A stretch of DNA of 64,000 bases from Agrostemma githago (GCA_958450325.1 OY288259.1:27770734-27834733); one strand, 5' to 3'; numbered from the stretch's first letter, positions 46,161-58,921 are shown. Notes: generated from the sequence alone by a model not told the origin. Numbers and translations: made by a program.

Positions 46161-48414
46161 TATCTGAGCTCGGGTGATACTTTGTTTCGGTTTCCGGATA
46201 GAATTCCTACTTGAGATCGAATTCTATCCTTAAACGGATTTGTTTAATATTATTTGAAGGCTGATTTTTGTAGTGTTTCAGTCCGAATTGGACGTGTAAT
46301 GACACGGCCAGACCGCGTGACTCGGGAAAAAATATCTTTGACCGGGTTTGACTCGGTCGCTAAAAGACGGTTTTACCCCCGGTGTCGGAATCGACCCAAA
46401 TTAGTCTTATTTGACTCGAAACGACCCACTGGGCCTGAATTTGAGGTCCGTTTTGTGAGATTTGTACTCCGTAATAAGCCTAAACCAAATGTCCATGATT
46501 TCGAGCCCATATCCGAGCCCATTAAAGCACGTTTGCGTCCTATCATCATCGGGTGTTTGGCGGGACCTACTATAGACACCTGGCGGTCAAAATGTGGGTG
46601 TCTACAGAGCCCCCACTCTGACTGAGGCTTGGACAAGGCGAAAGTCAGAGTAGCTACCAGGCCAATCGAGGATTAAGACCTGGCAGACTTCCGATCGGGT
46701 CGTTTAGAGTCCATTAGACTTGCGTGAAGGGCTCGCCAGCCATAGGATAGAAATCATACCTGGATAGATGTCGATAATGGCGCGGGGACTTTCTACTAAA
46801 AAAGTCTTGCATTCGTCTTGTTGCAGACAACTTCCATCTTGAAATTGCGTGGGAGCCTCTTTTAGAAGCTGCGGATGTGCCTCTTACTGACACATCTGAT
46901 TCCTCAGCGAAAATGTTGCTTGAATTTTTACTGAGAACTTTGAGAATCCTCCGGGAGTCTTGGGACACCTGTGTGTTTTGCATGCAACATACAGATAAAA
47001 CATCGACTCGTGCTGGGGGAGGAAAATGATTTTTGGTTGATTTTTTTTTGGAAAAAGCCGATTTTTTTTTTGAAAATGGCGGAAATTTTGAAAAATTTGG
47101 AAAAAAAGGAATGCTTGGGATGACTTGATTCCTGATCAGATTCTGACATGGACTCCTAAAAATGTCTGGTTAGGCCTGTATGCCGACAGACTCGATTCTG
47201 GATGCGAGAGGATGAGTTGACAGATACAACTTGGACTCTCTAAGGGTTAGACCGTGACTCGGTAGGGGATGGGCCACCTAAGATGACAAGACTCCTAAGT
47301 TGCGCTATTCCGTAGCCTAGGCGAGTGGCAACATGGTCGAATCCTCGGAACGGGAAAGATGAGACTGTTTCCGTACGATAGGGCTTTGTGGTAGCAACGC
47401 CGTAGACTGGTGTTCTTTTGGATTTTTGATTTTTAGGGCACATTCCCAAAGTGGGTGTTGCTTCGAGCCTCTGACAGATTCTTGCCTTCGACTGGGCCGA
47501 GTACTAGGACTCACTAAAGAAAGGAGGCTAGATTTTGAAGGTATATTGGATTATGTGAATGGATGGAGAACTTCTGCCTAAGAGAAGCCCCCGGGACAAC
47601 AAAGCTAGCTGTTGAGAACATGACAGTGTCGTGACCGGAATGATGATGCTTTTTGAATTTGTGTCAATGTGGGTGGTTGTGCCTTTGTTGAAAGGCTGCC
47701 TACGTATTCACGTGTAGTGAAATCAAACCAAGCCGTAGTTCAGTGTTGAAAGATGTATTATGGTGCCTAGTTTATTAGGGCTTGGTGTGTAACTAGCCAT
47801 AGTGATGGTTAGGCTAGGTGTGCTCCCAATGATGCCTTGATCAAAGGGCTAGAATAGTTAGGATGTTGATCCTGTGACTGTGAGCGTTCTCTGAGGTAGC
47901 CCCCAGAGGTGGTGTGAACTATTTGGGCATGTTTTATGCCGACTGCAAGTTGAATTCCCGTGTTTGGGGCTGGTAACTGGTTTAGATGTTTTTGGAAATG
48001 TGATGCTAGGAAGTAAGTGGCTTCGATGATTCGAAATCTGGAGCTCGATTTTGTGGAGCTAAGGCTTCGAGGGTAAGGTATTGTAATGTGGTAGGAAAGG
48101 GGGAAGTCGAGTAATAATGACTCGAACTTCGATCGGGGTAGGTTTGATAATGCGGGATCTGATTTCCATGTCTGGCCCTAATGGTTAGGGTATCCTATGG
48201 AGCTTGAATCCTCAAAAATCCGAGCTGTCTCTAGCCTAGGTCTCGGGAAGGTCTTGAGGGTTGTAATGTGGGAAGGCTAAATGTGGTGTTAGCTGACCAG
48301 CTTGATTGTTACTCCCCTATTGGATGGTATTGATAATTTTGAATTTGAACGTACCCCGGTCAAAGGATTTTCGCTTGAGTCGACCGTTGACCACGGTTAT
48401 GGGTATTTGATTTT

Positions 48415-48590
48415 TTTGATTGACCTCTTAGCCCCGGTCATGAGTTTTTTTTTTTTTGGTTGACCTTTTAGCCCCGGTCATGGGTTTCTTGAATGTTGGT
48501 TGACCTCTCAGCCCCGGTCATAGGTTTTTTGAATTTTGGTTGACCTCTCAGCCCCGGTCATGGGTTTTTTGAATTTTGGTTGGACTGATA
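48415..48590. repeat. Approximately 40-bp tandem repeats in element 2 interior
   Basis: About four copies marked by GTTGACCTCTCAGCCCCGGT, corresponding to the ACGGTCATGGGT region of element 1. Non-coding. Confidence 0.7.
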
Positions 48591-50515
48591 CCAAAGGTAG
48601 GGATCGGTTGATCTTATCGGATGGGTGTTTGTTGTGGGAAATGGGCTTGCCTCCCGTCTTGGACCCAAACTAGGAGAATTCCCAGATTTGTCATAGGATT
48701 CGATATGCTCCGATCCTGCTAAGGGTTGTTATGTGGCTTTCTATGTCAGACATGGAACAGGTAAAAGGAAAACACGGATCTCAGTTTCCTGCAATCGTTA
48801 TAGATGTGCCTATAATAGTCACGTGCATGTGCTCACAGTGTATGATGGTGTTCATCATGTTCTCGGAAACACATAGGGAAAGTATATATGAGGAATAGAA
48901 AAGCTGATTTTAATGAATTTGAAAAGAGGACAGAATGCAAATGACTCTGACTCTGATTTGGAAATGAGGATGTAGGGTATCCTAGACTCGGACTCAGACT
49001 TAAACTCGAATCAGATCCGGACTCGGATGCTCGGTTGGTTGTTCTTTTTTGGTAAGGTCTTCGACAGGTGTCACGACTCGCCTAAACTCGGCTTTGCGCA
49101 AATGCAAGAGAGGGAGTCAAACTAGACATAGCCCGGGGTGACGGGAATGACTAAAATCCTCGGATCGGGAAACCCGGACGTTGACCTAGACAAAGTAACG
49201 ACCGTGAATTAGACTCGAGCTGTACAAGGATGAGTCCGAAAATGGGGCGACCGTGTTTGACCGCGTCGCGTGCTCGGACCAACCGTGGTGACCTAACCCT
49301 AGGTGACTCGAGTGTTCGTAGCATAGGTACGACTCGAAGAAGGCATCATAAGGACGCCGGTGTAGGATGGACGTAAGGTACTCCTTAAGGTGACTGTGGT
49401 CGAATGCTCGGGTGGAGGACAGCCCCCGAATGAGACTAAAGACTCAGATAGGACTCAGATGGTGTGACATCTAAGTGTCTCAAAAGTGGGGTAGGTGAGA
49501 CACGTGTAAGACATGACCCTTAGAGCAACCGTGACTGATCGCTCTGCTGAAGGGTAGCCCCCGAGTGGGGCTGAAGACCGACTCCTAGACGGGTGACTCG
49601 TGGATGGTGGGCTTTCTTTACGATTTTGGTAGAATGGGCTTAGTCCCGTGTGAAGAAAGACCTACGTGTGAGCTAAACCCAGACTTTGGACTCGATTGTG
49701 TAAGTGGGCTTCCCTTTGTAGGAGTTTGTCCTACGTAGGTGGGCCGTGCCTTGACTTATAAGGCGGACTTGGGATGGGGTGGAAACCCGTGATGTAAGAT
49801 CGACGGAGTTTCGACGCTATAGACTCTTGCTACTTATGACAAGACCCGACACTGCTAAATACGGGAAGTCCTAAGAAGAAGAAGGTTTGAAAAGAGGATT
49901 TGGATTTTGAAAACCGAGCAAAGACGGGTTGGACGGCCCGATCTTTTTTGAAAATCGAGAAAAAAGGTTTATCGGGCCGAGATTTTGAATTTTTGAAAAG
50001 GTTTGGACAGCATACCGGCTAAAAATAGGCAATTTTGAGTTAAAATTATAAGTCCTAAATTCGGCAGCTTTCCGGGTTTGAAAAATGGATAGTTTTCGAA
50101 AAAGATGCAAGTTTTTTTTTGAAACACGGTTTTTGAAAAAAGATGAGACACGGACCAGGTAGCACGTAGTCACGGAACAGTATAACAACACCATGTATGC
50201 TCTTAGTCTAAGTCTCGGTCGGTCTAATAGGGTCTATACCAACAACGATGGCTTTCTCGTACTGAGGACGGACTCCCTAAGCCGAGTGGGTCTTAGGACA
50301 TGCCGCAAAACCTAAACGAGTTCCACCATCGATGTCTTTAGTGGGTCCAAGTAGGAACGCACCGTAGTATAGTGGGACGTCGGTCACAAGTAACCGGCCC
50401 GGGAAAGATTGGGTTATGCATGGCCCATTGAACTAAAACGTGTACATTACTATTCGAACGATTTCTTTTCGAGTCTCACCCTAGGGATGCCGATGGTAAG
50501 TGACTCATCAGTTGA

Positions 50516-50533
50516 TCCCCAGCGGAGTCGCCA
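50516..50533 (-). other. Primer-binding site of Ogre element 2
   Basis: Identical to element 1's site (TGGCGACTCCGCTGGGGA on the minus strand). Confidence 0.75.
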
Positions 50534-50536
50534 AAT

Positions 50537-52835
50537 TGTGGACATGACATAGGTCCACCCCGACGCGGCCACGCGCGGGTTTGGGGAGGCGAATGAATCT
50601 CCATATGAGATGGTCAAATTGAAATTTAAATCGAAGTAGGAGTCGCCACCGAATTTTGTGGTTATTCGGAACCGTTCGAGCCCACTCTATGTCGTAGTGG
50701 GCCGTATACAAAATACGGCCCATTTCCGATGTCAGAGTTTATTGGGCTCGTCCCTTTGCATATCGATACCGATGCCGACTGGGCGGTTAATCGTATATTG
50801 AATGACTCTCGTAGCCAATGGATTCGGACATCCGGAAACCATGGTTCTGAGTAAGGGGTGAGGGTACGTGTTGGGAAGTTCACTAAGAACACCCAACCCC
50901 GCCCGCACTTAGCGGCCTTTACTAAGATATCGTTCGTTTTTGGTGTACACGGGTTAGTTCGACGGTTGAATGATATGCAAACATTATTTTCCTAAGCATG
51001 TGAGAAAAATAAAGTGGGTTGCTAAGTCGTTTAATGCATATTAAACTAATAACGTCAAAGTTATTTTAGCATGTGAGTTCGTTTTAGTCTAATAAAACGA
51101 TAAAAATAAATAAAAAGCTACAAACACGAGAAAACGAGTTAGTAACGATGAATAAATTGAATAAAGATATAAATAATAAATATGCATGATTTTTAGAAAA
51201 GGTTTATGACACGTGATTGATTAACACGTGTTGACCGAGGTCGAAAAAAAGTATTTATTAAAATATGTCGCGAAAGTCGCATTTTAATATAAGGTTCGAA
51301 AGGAATTAAAAATAGAGAAGCGAAGAAACGAAAAAAAATAAAGGCCGGCGAACCAGGCTTCCGCGCGAGTCGCCTGGAGGGCGCGCGACTCGCGCGGAGG
51401 TCTGCTCGTTTTTTTTTTATTTTGTTCGAAAACTGTTAATTCCTATAAATCGCGTACAAATATGGATTAATTTATGCTCGACTTATATTTTCGATATTCG
51501 TCGTATTCGATATTCGATTATGAAATCGATATCGAATACTCGGAATGACTTTAGAAAAAGTTTTGAAAAAAAGTTCGTTTTGAACGAAAAAAATAAAAAA
51601 AAAAAAAGAATTTTGAACGAAAAAGATGTTAATTCTCTCCGCGTTAAAAATCGTCGAATTTTGTTTAAAAAGATGTAACGATTTTATTTAGCATCAACGA
51701 GAATAAATTAATTTAGTTCTTGTAGATACGATATTCGATTAGAGAATCGGTATCGTATTTTAAGAACGTTATAAAAAGGTTTTTTATTAACGAAAATAAA
51801 TAAAAATATGATGCGACAAATGACCCGTAATAAATATGAGACGACCGATGACCCGAAATAAAAAAAAAAAAAGACGGACGAAAAAGGTGAAAAAAAACGT
51901 GAGATAGGGAAAGAGAAAGGAAAAGAGTCGGGTTTGATTTACACCCTCAACCTACATGCTTTGTGTTCTCGGAATAAGGCTCGTCGGACGGTAGCTTAGG
52001 TTCGGGAGCGTCGAGATGATGTGGATGAGTTAAGGTGTCGGTTTTTGGAGTGTTTTTATGTGTGTGTAGGCGTGGGTTCGGCCGGTTTGGACGGGATTGG
52101 TTTCGTCGGACTTTTGGAACTATCTCGGGATCACGTTGGGATTTTGGACGTCGTTTTTGGCTGCTGAAAATTTGTGATTTTTCCGGTATTTTTCTGTCTT
52201 AAAAACCTTATGTTTTGTGTTGGACGGGATGTCCTATTTATAGGAATCGAGGTGGCCTTGCTTGTGTGACAAGAAACACCGGTTTGGATAGGAAATACGA
52301 GAGTTCGTAAGGGAATAAACTTCTCGTTTCTTAGTGGGAAAGCCAAAAACTCGGCTGGTGGGGGAGGTATCTCGGCTGTTTCAGCCGAGTATCTGAGCTC
52401 GGGTGATACTTTGTTTCGGTTTCCGGATAGAATTCCTACTTGAGATCGAATTCTATCCTTAAACGGATTTGTTTAATATTATTTGAAGGCTGATTTTTGT
52501 AGTGTTTCAGTCCGAATTGGACGTGTAATGACACGGCCAGACCGCGTGACTCGGGAAAAAATATCTTTGACCGGGTTTGACTCGGTCGCTAAAAGACGGT
52601 TTTACCCCCGGTGTCGGAATCGACCCAAATTAGTCTTATTTGACTCGAAACGACCCACTGGGCCTGAATTTGAGGTCCGTTTTGTGAGATTTGTACTCCG
52701 TAATAAGCCTAAACCAAATGTCCATGATTTCGAGCCCATATCCGAGCCCATTAAAGCACGTTTGCGTCCTATCATCATCGGGTGTTTGGCGGGACCTACT
52801 ATAGACACCTGGCGGTCAAAATGTGAGTGTCTACA
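50537..52835 (-). repeat. Ogre element 2, 5' LTR (right copy)
   Basis: 2299 bp, nearly identical to the left copy; it carries the inverted repeat at 51361-51397, the TATA box at 52233-52244 and the CTCGGCTG hairpin at 52350-52389. Confidence 0.9.
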
Positions 52836-52840
52836 GGTAT

Positions 52841-53326
52841 CCAATTTAGATTTGTAGTTAAGTATCTCAATAGTGTGGAAGGAAAAGAGACATTGTCTTT
52901 TGACTGTAATTATGTTATTAATAAAATTTAATTACCATTTATGTCAGTGGCTCGCCTATTTCGTAATTTTTTTTTGTAATTTAGCAGTTCAATAGACATA
53001 GGACGTAAAAAATAACTCATGTCTATACTATGAAAATAAACATGGGGCAACAATAACCCATGTCTATATTTATAAATAGAAATAGGGCGTACATAAAACC
53101 CATGTCTATTGTTTTTATAGACATGGGTTAATTCTGTAAACCTATGTCTAATATAATAATAGACATGGGTTACTAGAAAAACCTATGTCTATATTTTAGA
53201 TAGACATAGGTCTTACAACCTATGTCTAAGTATTTGACAATAGATGTCACTCAACTTAACATGGGTCGCGAAACCCATGTCTATTAGTGAAAACGACCCA
53301 TGTCTATTTCATGTTTTGTAGTAGTG
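52841..53326 (-). repeat. CACTA right end and subterminal repeats
   Basis: From about 52992 to the end there are about fifteen copies of the ATAGACATRGGTT motif in alternating orientation, ending with GTCTATTTCATG and the terminal TTTTGTAGTAGTG. The array is denser than at the left end. The first 150 bp are plain AT-rich sequence. Confidence 0.85.
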
Positions 53327-53329
53327 TAT

Positions 53330-54315
53330 TATTGGAATTCTTGAAGAATCTACCAATCTTGACAACATTGGTGGATGTTTTGGGTTTTCTTATATACAAG
53401 TTTCAATCTTTTCTTTTCATCTTCTAGTTGGTATAATCCTTCTTCTCTCTTTTCCTTTAATCTTTCATTATTAGTAAAGTGTCAATATTTATCTTTTGTT
53501 TATTGTTCATCCTTGTTTGTTCTTCATTATGAATGTTTTTGTTCTTATGTTGATTTCTCTTGTTTATGTTAGTTTTACTTTAAACATGTGTGAGTAGATT
53601 CTTGTGGGGTTAGTAGGGGGATTAGGTGTTAAATATGGGTGATTAGGGTTGATTATGGGTAAAGTTTGAATATTTCTTGTTAGTCACTTGTCATGCATGC
53701 CATGTGTTTGATGAAATATTAGTTAGGGTGGTTGTGGTCAATACTACTCTTGCTTGTTTCTTCCTTCTTGTTGTGTGCTTGGTTGGTGATTGAATCCTCA
53801 TGGTTTGGGTAGTTCTTTGCATGAGTTTTCGGGTTTGTTCTTGTCGCGAGAGCGCGAACTTACCTTAGCAACTAGGCAACTAGGTGACACCTTTGTCCTC
53901 GATTTCCCATTAGCCTAATACATCTATGAACGTAACCCGACCTAGCCCTACTCTTTCCCCTTATTGATTTCTTCATCTTCTTAGCTATTATTCCTATAGT
54001 TTGTTGTTTCATCTTAGTTTTAATTGAATCATTTAGTTTATGTCATCTTTAGTTCCTTCATAGTCATAGATTTCTCCCCTTTTCATTGTCTTAGTTTTTT
54101 TTTTATCCTTGTTCCTTAGCTTATTATTTGTTGTAGGCATTACATTCTCGTTAATTCTCTTCTCTCCCCTCGTTATCTTGTGACTTGGTCTTGTCCTTAG
54201 GCGAACCTTAGTCTAACCTCTACCGTCTCCGTGGATCGAACCGACTTACCCTAGCAACCTAGTTATGATTAGTTGGTTTATTTGGTGTCGAGATCCACGA
54301 CAAATCCCACCATCA
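53330..54315 (+). repeat. Athila A 5' LTR, right piece
   Basis: Continues LTR A after the CACTA element: TATTGGAATTCTTGAAGAATC matches 62539 onward in LTR B. It ends GACAAATCCCACCATCA. The two pieces total about 1.59 kb against 1.61 kb for LTR B. Confidence 0.88.
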
Positions 54316-54318
54316 ATT

Positions 54319-54336
54319 TGGCGTCGTTGCCGGGGA
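54319..54336 (+). other. Primer-binding site of Athila A
   Basis: TGGCGTCGTTGCCGGGGA, three bases after the LTR end. It corresponds to the Athila-type PBS seen at 63497 in element B with one change (C to T in GCGCC). Confidence 0.75.
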
Positions 54337-54491
54337 CGGTGTTTGTTTAGACTTTGTTTGCTTATTTTCTTGACTTAGTTACCGTTTTTGTGTGTTCTTC
54401 TTTCCTTGTCTTTTGTTGTGTTCGTTTATTGTCTCTAGCTAGTGCCCTTAAAGCGCTAGGTGTTCTCACGTTTGTTCCAAGTGTGTAGTGC

Positions 54492-56785
54492 ATGCCTAGG
54501 AGGGGAGACGACTTCTTACTCTTCAATCCAAAGCCAGAAAGACTCTTTAGAACCTTTCGCCAACGGACAATTGCTCGAGTTAGGAATTCTCAACCGGGTA
54601 CTAGCACCAACATTGAGGAGCAACCTCAAGGACTTGGCTTAAACGAAACATCTCAAGAGACCACCGAAGGGACCTTCTTGAATCCCTTTGGTACATTATT
54701 CGAATCACCCCCTACATCTCTTTAAACATCTCAATCAAGTTCTACACCGTCATCTCCCTTACATCCAAATATGCCTAAGTTCTCATCACCCTCTACTTTC
54801 ACCGAGGATGTCTTGCCGGGACCGAACACTCTACCGGCCGCTTATGCCGGAAATTTCGTGGCCAAGACACAATTCATTCAACTTGTGGAGCGAAATCAAT
54901 TTAGTGGTTTGCCCACCGAAGACCCGAACCAACATATGGAGACTTTCTACGATTATTGTGATGCTATTTCTCAAACCGGGATTACTCAAGATCAAATTCG
55001 ATGGGTTCTTTCCCATTTTATCTTATTGGAAAAGCTAAGCAATGGTTTAAGAGTCTCGATAAGGCGGCCATGGGGATTGATACATGGAAAAAGCTTGTAT
55101 TGGCGTTCTATCAAAAGTTTTACCCTCCCGAGAAGACAAACTTGCTAAGGGCCTCCATTACCGATTTTCAACAACGGGATGAGGAGAGTCTTTATGAATC
55201 ATGGGAGAGGTTCAAAGCTTTGGTTAAATCTTGCCCCCATCATGATTTGTCTCAATGGTTCCTTGTCCAACAATTTTGGAATGGTTTATATGAAGATTCA
55301 AAGGCCATACTTAACATGGAGTCTAATGGAAGGTTTACCGAGGTTGAGGATGATCAAACTTGGTCTAGAATTGAAGAAATGGCGGTTCAAAATTCTCAAT
55401 ATTCTAGGCCTAGAAAGGCAAATAGAGGGGGAAGACATAAGCTCGATGCAATCTCACAACTTAGTGCTGATCTTGGGGCTCAATTGAAGATTCATATGGA
55501 TACTATTGATAAGAATCTCCAAGGTCACTTAATTCAAACTCAAGGCACAAGTTCCTCCAACCAACAATGTATCCATCAAGTTAATGCTATGGGAATGGTG
55601 TCTCCAACTTCTTATTATGGGATATGTGAAATTTGTGGGATATATGGACATGAGCCTCAACATTGTCGAAGTAGCATTGAGCAAGTGAATGCTTTTCAAG
55701 CATTCAAACAAGGTGCCCCATACTCTACTTACAAGGCTCAAAATATGCAAAATCCTCATATGTTCCAAGCCTCTCAACAACAAGCTCTACAACAAAACCG
55801 TCCATCATATATTGCTCCTCCCTTAAGGCACAATCAAGGTTACCAAGGTTACAAAGGCAATCAAAGACCTTTTAAAAACTTCCAACCTCAAAATGCTTAC
55901 CAAAACCAAGGTGCCTTCAACAATCAACAAGGGTTCAATAATCAAGAGAACTTTAATCATCAAGCTCAACAAGGTGGTTTCCAAGGAAACCAACACTCTC
56001 AAGGGTTCCAAAACAACCAAGGTTACCAAAATCACAATCATGGTAACTTTCAAGGCCTAAATCAAGGCAATTCTCTAGGAGTCCAAGGGAACTTTCAAAA
56101 TCAACAAGGGTTCCAAAATGCTCAACAAGACAACAAGCCAAGGAGCCGATCTCCAACTCATGACTATGGTTTTCCCCTAGCCATCACCAATACTCCACAC
56201 AACCAACAATCCCCAACACCCGAATTTGATATGCAAAAGACGATGTTGGGCATGCAAAGGAGTAATTAAGAGATGCAAAGGAGTCAATTGGAGATGCAAA
56301 GAAATCAACAAGAATTCTATGCTCAACTTAAAAAGGAAAACAAGGCAAGAGATACACATGTTAAGATGCTTGAGACTCAAATATCTCAAGTAGCCTCGGG
56401 TAGCTCATCTAGGCAAAAAGGTCAACTACATCCTCAAAGCGTACCATCGAAATTTGAAACCGTGAATTCTATCACTTTGAGGAGCGGTGCATCCTATGAT
56501 TCTCCCTTGTTTCCTAATGAACATGAAGCTACGAGAGAAATGAAATCTCCATGCCAAGGCAATGAAAATCTGGGGAATCTCATGGAAGAGCAAGTCTTAT
56601 GGGAAATTGAAAAACCGATTGAAGACAAGCTTCCCCCACCCCAAGTAGAAAGTAAAGCAAAGAAGAAGGTGTCAAGTGAAAAATACAAGCCTAATGAAAT
56701 TGACAAGAACAACATCAAGTTGCCATTCCCATCGAGGCAATTGAAGACAAAGGCGGATGTTCAATTTGATAAGTTCGTCGATATT
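54492..56785 (+). pseudogene. gag of Athila element A, broken
   Basis: Starts MPRRGDDFLLFNP. A stop lies at 54723-54725, a frame change near 55010-55040, and a further stop (TAA, probably once CAA) at about 56267-56269. The gag domain shows KAKQWFKSLDKAAMGIDTWKK, FYPPEKTNLLRASITDFQQ and ESLYESWERFKALVKSCPHH. A zinc knuckle CEICGIYGHEPQHC follows, then a long Gln/Asn/Gly-rich region, then VNSITLRSGASYDSP and LPFPSRQL at the approach to protease. It is cut by Ogre element C after FDKFVDI at 56786. Confidence 0.9.
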
Positions 56786-57576
56786 TGTGGACATGACATA
56801 GGTCCACCCCGACGCGGCCACGCGCGAGTTTGGGTAGGCGAATGAATCTCCATATGAGAATGGATCGAATTGAAATTTAGGTCGAAGTGGAGTCGCCACC
56901 GAACTTTGTGGGAGTTCGGGCCCGTTCGAACCCCCTCTATGTCGTAGTGGGCCGTATACAAAATACGGCCCATTTCCGATGTCAGAGTTTATTGGGCTCG
57001 TCGCTTTGCATTTGATACCGGTACCGACATTATTGGATACCGTGTATTGAATGACTCTCGTGTGCCAATGGATTCGGATATCCGGAAACCATGGTTCTGA
57101 GTAAGGGGTGAGGGTACGTGTTGGGAAGCCCACAAAGGACACCCAACCCCGCCCGCACTTAGCGGCCTCTACTAAGATCTCGAATGACTTTCTAATACGC
57201 GCGTTAGTAATTCAGTGAAAAAAAATGCTTATGCAAGGATTGTTTTCCCTAAGCATGTGAATAAAATTGAGAGGGTTTCTATGTCGATTTAATGCAATTA
57301 ATTCTAACGTCAAAGTTGAATTTTAGCATGTGGGTTTATTTTAGTATAATAAAATAAACAAAAAAAATTGACAAGAAAGCAAACGGTTAGTAACGGTATA
57401 ACGAATAATAACGGTTTGCAAAGATGAATGATATAAATAACGAAAACGTGATGCATGATTTTGAAAAGACGGTAGTGCACGTGATTAATTCGGCACGTGT
57501 TGACCTAAGTCATAAAAGAAGTTTTATCGAGAGTAGAAAACAATATAGGACTCACGGTATTGGTCGTGATAACGTC

Positions 57577-57796
57577 ACTCGATCGAGTCAATGCCGGACT
57601 CGACCGAGTGGACCTTTGAAAAGGTTCCTGTCCCGCATTGTAGACCTTACTCGGTCGAGTTATTGACCAACTCGGCCGAGTACGTCGCCACTCGATCGAG
57701 TCACTATGAGACTCGACCGAGTAGAGGTCGAAAATGCATTCTGCTCGGTAAATTGTGATTGTCACTCGATCGAGTGGTCGAGGCACTCGGTCGAGT
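57577..57796 (-). promoter_or_regulatory. Palindrome array downstream of TATA, element C LTR
   Basis: Units start at 57577, 57598, 57649, 57670, 57690, 57711, 57764 and 57785: 21 bp within pairs, the same phased 21-20-21 run as element 1, although the flanking sequence has diverged. All eight keep the two outer CG dinucleotides. Confidence 0.75.
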
Positions 57797-58921
57797 GGCA
57801 CCTGTACGAACCAGATTCGCTTGCAATTTTATTATTGATTTTGAAATTGCTTTGGATTTTTAATAATTCGATGATTCTACCGATTTGAACATAAATATTG
57901 TACAATTTATGCTCAACTCGGATTTTATAAATCATTGATTTTGTTGAATCGAACATAAATATTATTGAATTTATACCCGATTCTAATTTTGAATACTCGT
58001 TGTATCCCATATTCGATTATTGAATCGATATGGAATACTAGAGTGAAAATAAAAGAAAATTGCTTTAAGTCGTTTTAAATTAACTATCACGCTATGAATA
58101 GATTTTCTCCGCGTTTAATAATGTCGTAATTCTAACGAATCGTATGACAATTATTTTAGCATCAACGAAAAAAATTGCATTAGTTAATTAAATTGACTAG
58201 ATCGTTAGGTTCGACATCTAATTATGGAAATGGTATCGAATCTAACGGATCGACACCTTGTTTGAATTAGAGGATTTGATTCCCTCGGCTTCTCCGACAT
58301 CGAAATAAATCCCTAGAGATTGTGATGTCGGATCCGCATCAACGGGTTTCGACCCTTATTATATAGAATGCTTGTTTTTGAAAATCGATTTAAATATGAA
58401 CCTTGAATAATGATGCAAACGAAAATAAACAAACTATTGTTTAGGTTGACTTGTTTCAATAATCAAGCAATTGGGGTGTCGAAATAAGCGACCGGCAACG
58501 CTGTGTGTGGTACACTTGTATATTCGGGTTTCCTTATTCCGACATCCCTCATACTCGACACAAATCGACAAGTATTTTAATATCTTTTAGTACTTGTGAT
58601 ATTAGTGATATTAGGACGCGATAATAACGATAAAATAAAAAAAAGACACGACCTTATGACGATGACGACGACGTGACGCGAGAAAAAAGAGAAAGGAGAA
58701 GAACGGGAATCGGCACCCTCAACCTACATGTTTCTTATGCTCGGACGGGACTCGTAGTGACGGATTGCACGGGAGTTCGAGTATGTAAATTGAGTTGTGG
58801 TGGTTTAGGGTTTGGAATTACTAAAGCTAGGTTTAGGGTTTGCTAGTGTAGTTTTTGATTAGGGTAGAATTAGGGTTGTTAAGGGTGTAAAAAGATGTGT
58901 AAAAGTTGTGTGCATGGGGTG

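Larger units (their letters stand above)
44308..46606 (-). repeat. Ogre element 2, 3' LTR (left copy)
   Basis: 2299 bp. The outer ends and U3 start match element 1, but the middle is largely different: no ACTCGRYCGAGT arrays, other inverted repeats instead. TATA box CCTATAAATAGG at 46004-46015 (minus strand). Confidence 0.9.
44308..52835 (-). mobile_element. Ogre/Tat-type element 2, complete, no coding capacity
   Basis: LTRs 44308-46606 and 50537-52835 (both 2299 bp) are flanked by GGTAT (44303-44307 and 52836-52840). The PBS is at 50516-50533 and a GTGGGGGCTC polypurine tract follows 46606. The interior is 3.93 kb and collinear with element 1, but the gag region is deleted near 49020-49080 and nothing is coding. 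The two LTRs differ at only about ten places by eye, implying a recent insertion, so it was mobilised by another element's proteins. Its LTR belongs to a different subfamily from element 1. Confidence 0.9.
23497..53326 (+). mobile_element. Large CACTA element (29.8 kb including nested insertions)
   Basis: The ends read CACTACTACAAAA on the left and its reverse complement on the right, with a 3-bp duplication TAT on both sides (23494-23496 and 53327-53329), as expected for CACTA transposons. Subterminal arrays of the ATAGACATRGGTT motif in both orientations lie inside each end. LTR B shows the undisturbed target with a single TAT at 62536-62538. No TNPA/TNPD-type transposase is visible, so it is non-autonomous. 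Without nested elements the body is about 5-6 kb, mostly a host-gene-like segment. Nested cargo: Harbinger (23727), Ogre 1 (33713), Ogre 2 (44308). Confidence 0.88.
22892..56785 (+). mobile_element. Athila-type Ty3/gypsy element A, interrupted by CACTA and truncated by an Ogre element
   Basis: The 5' LTR (TGATAAGTGT...CCATCA) is present in two pieces, 22892-23496 and 53330-54315, separated by the CACTA element. The PBS is at 54319 and a decayed gag at 54492-56785. The interior is then cut by Ogre-type element C. The protease/RT/integrase part and the 3' LTR are not in the window. The Athila assignment rests on the PBS sequence, LTR ends and gag type, with element B as a second copy. Confidence 0.88.

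Noticed and set aside
46254..46636. Matching 120-codon frames in both LTRs of element 2 (46254-46625 and 52483-52857)
   Set aside because: They lie in the U3 region before the TATA box, on the strand opposite to the element. Their identity only reflects the LTR duplication, and no such frame is open in the related LTRs.
54831..56156. Minus-strand open frames over the Athila A gag
   Set aside because: They are shadows of the Gln/Asn-rich gag reading frame.
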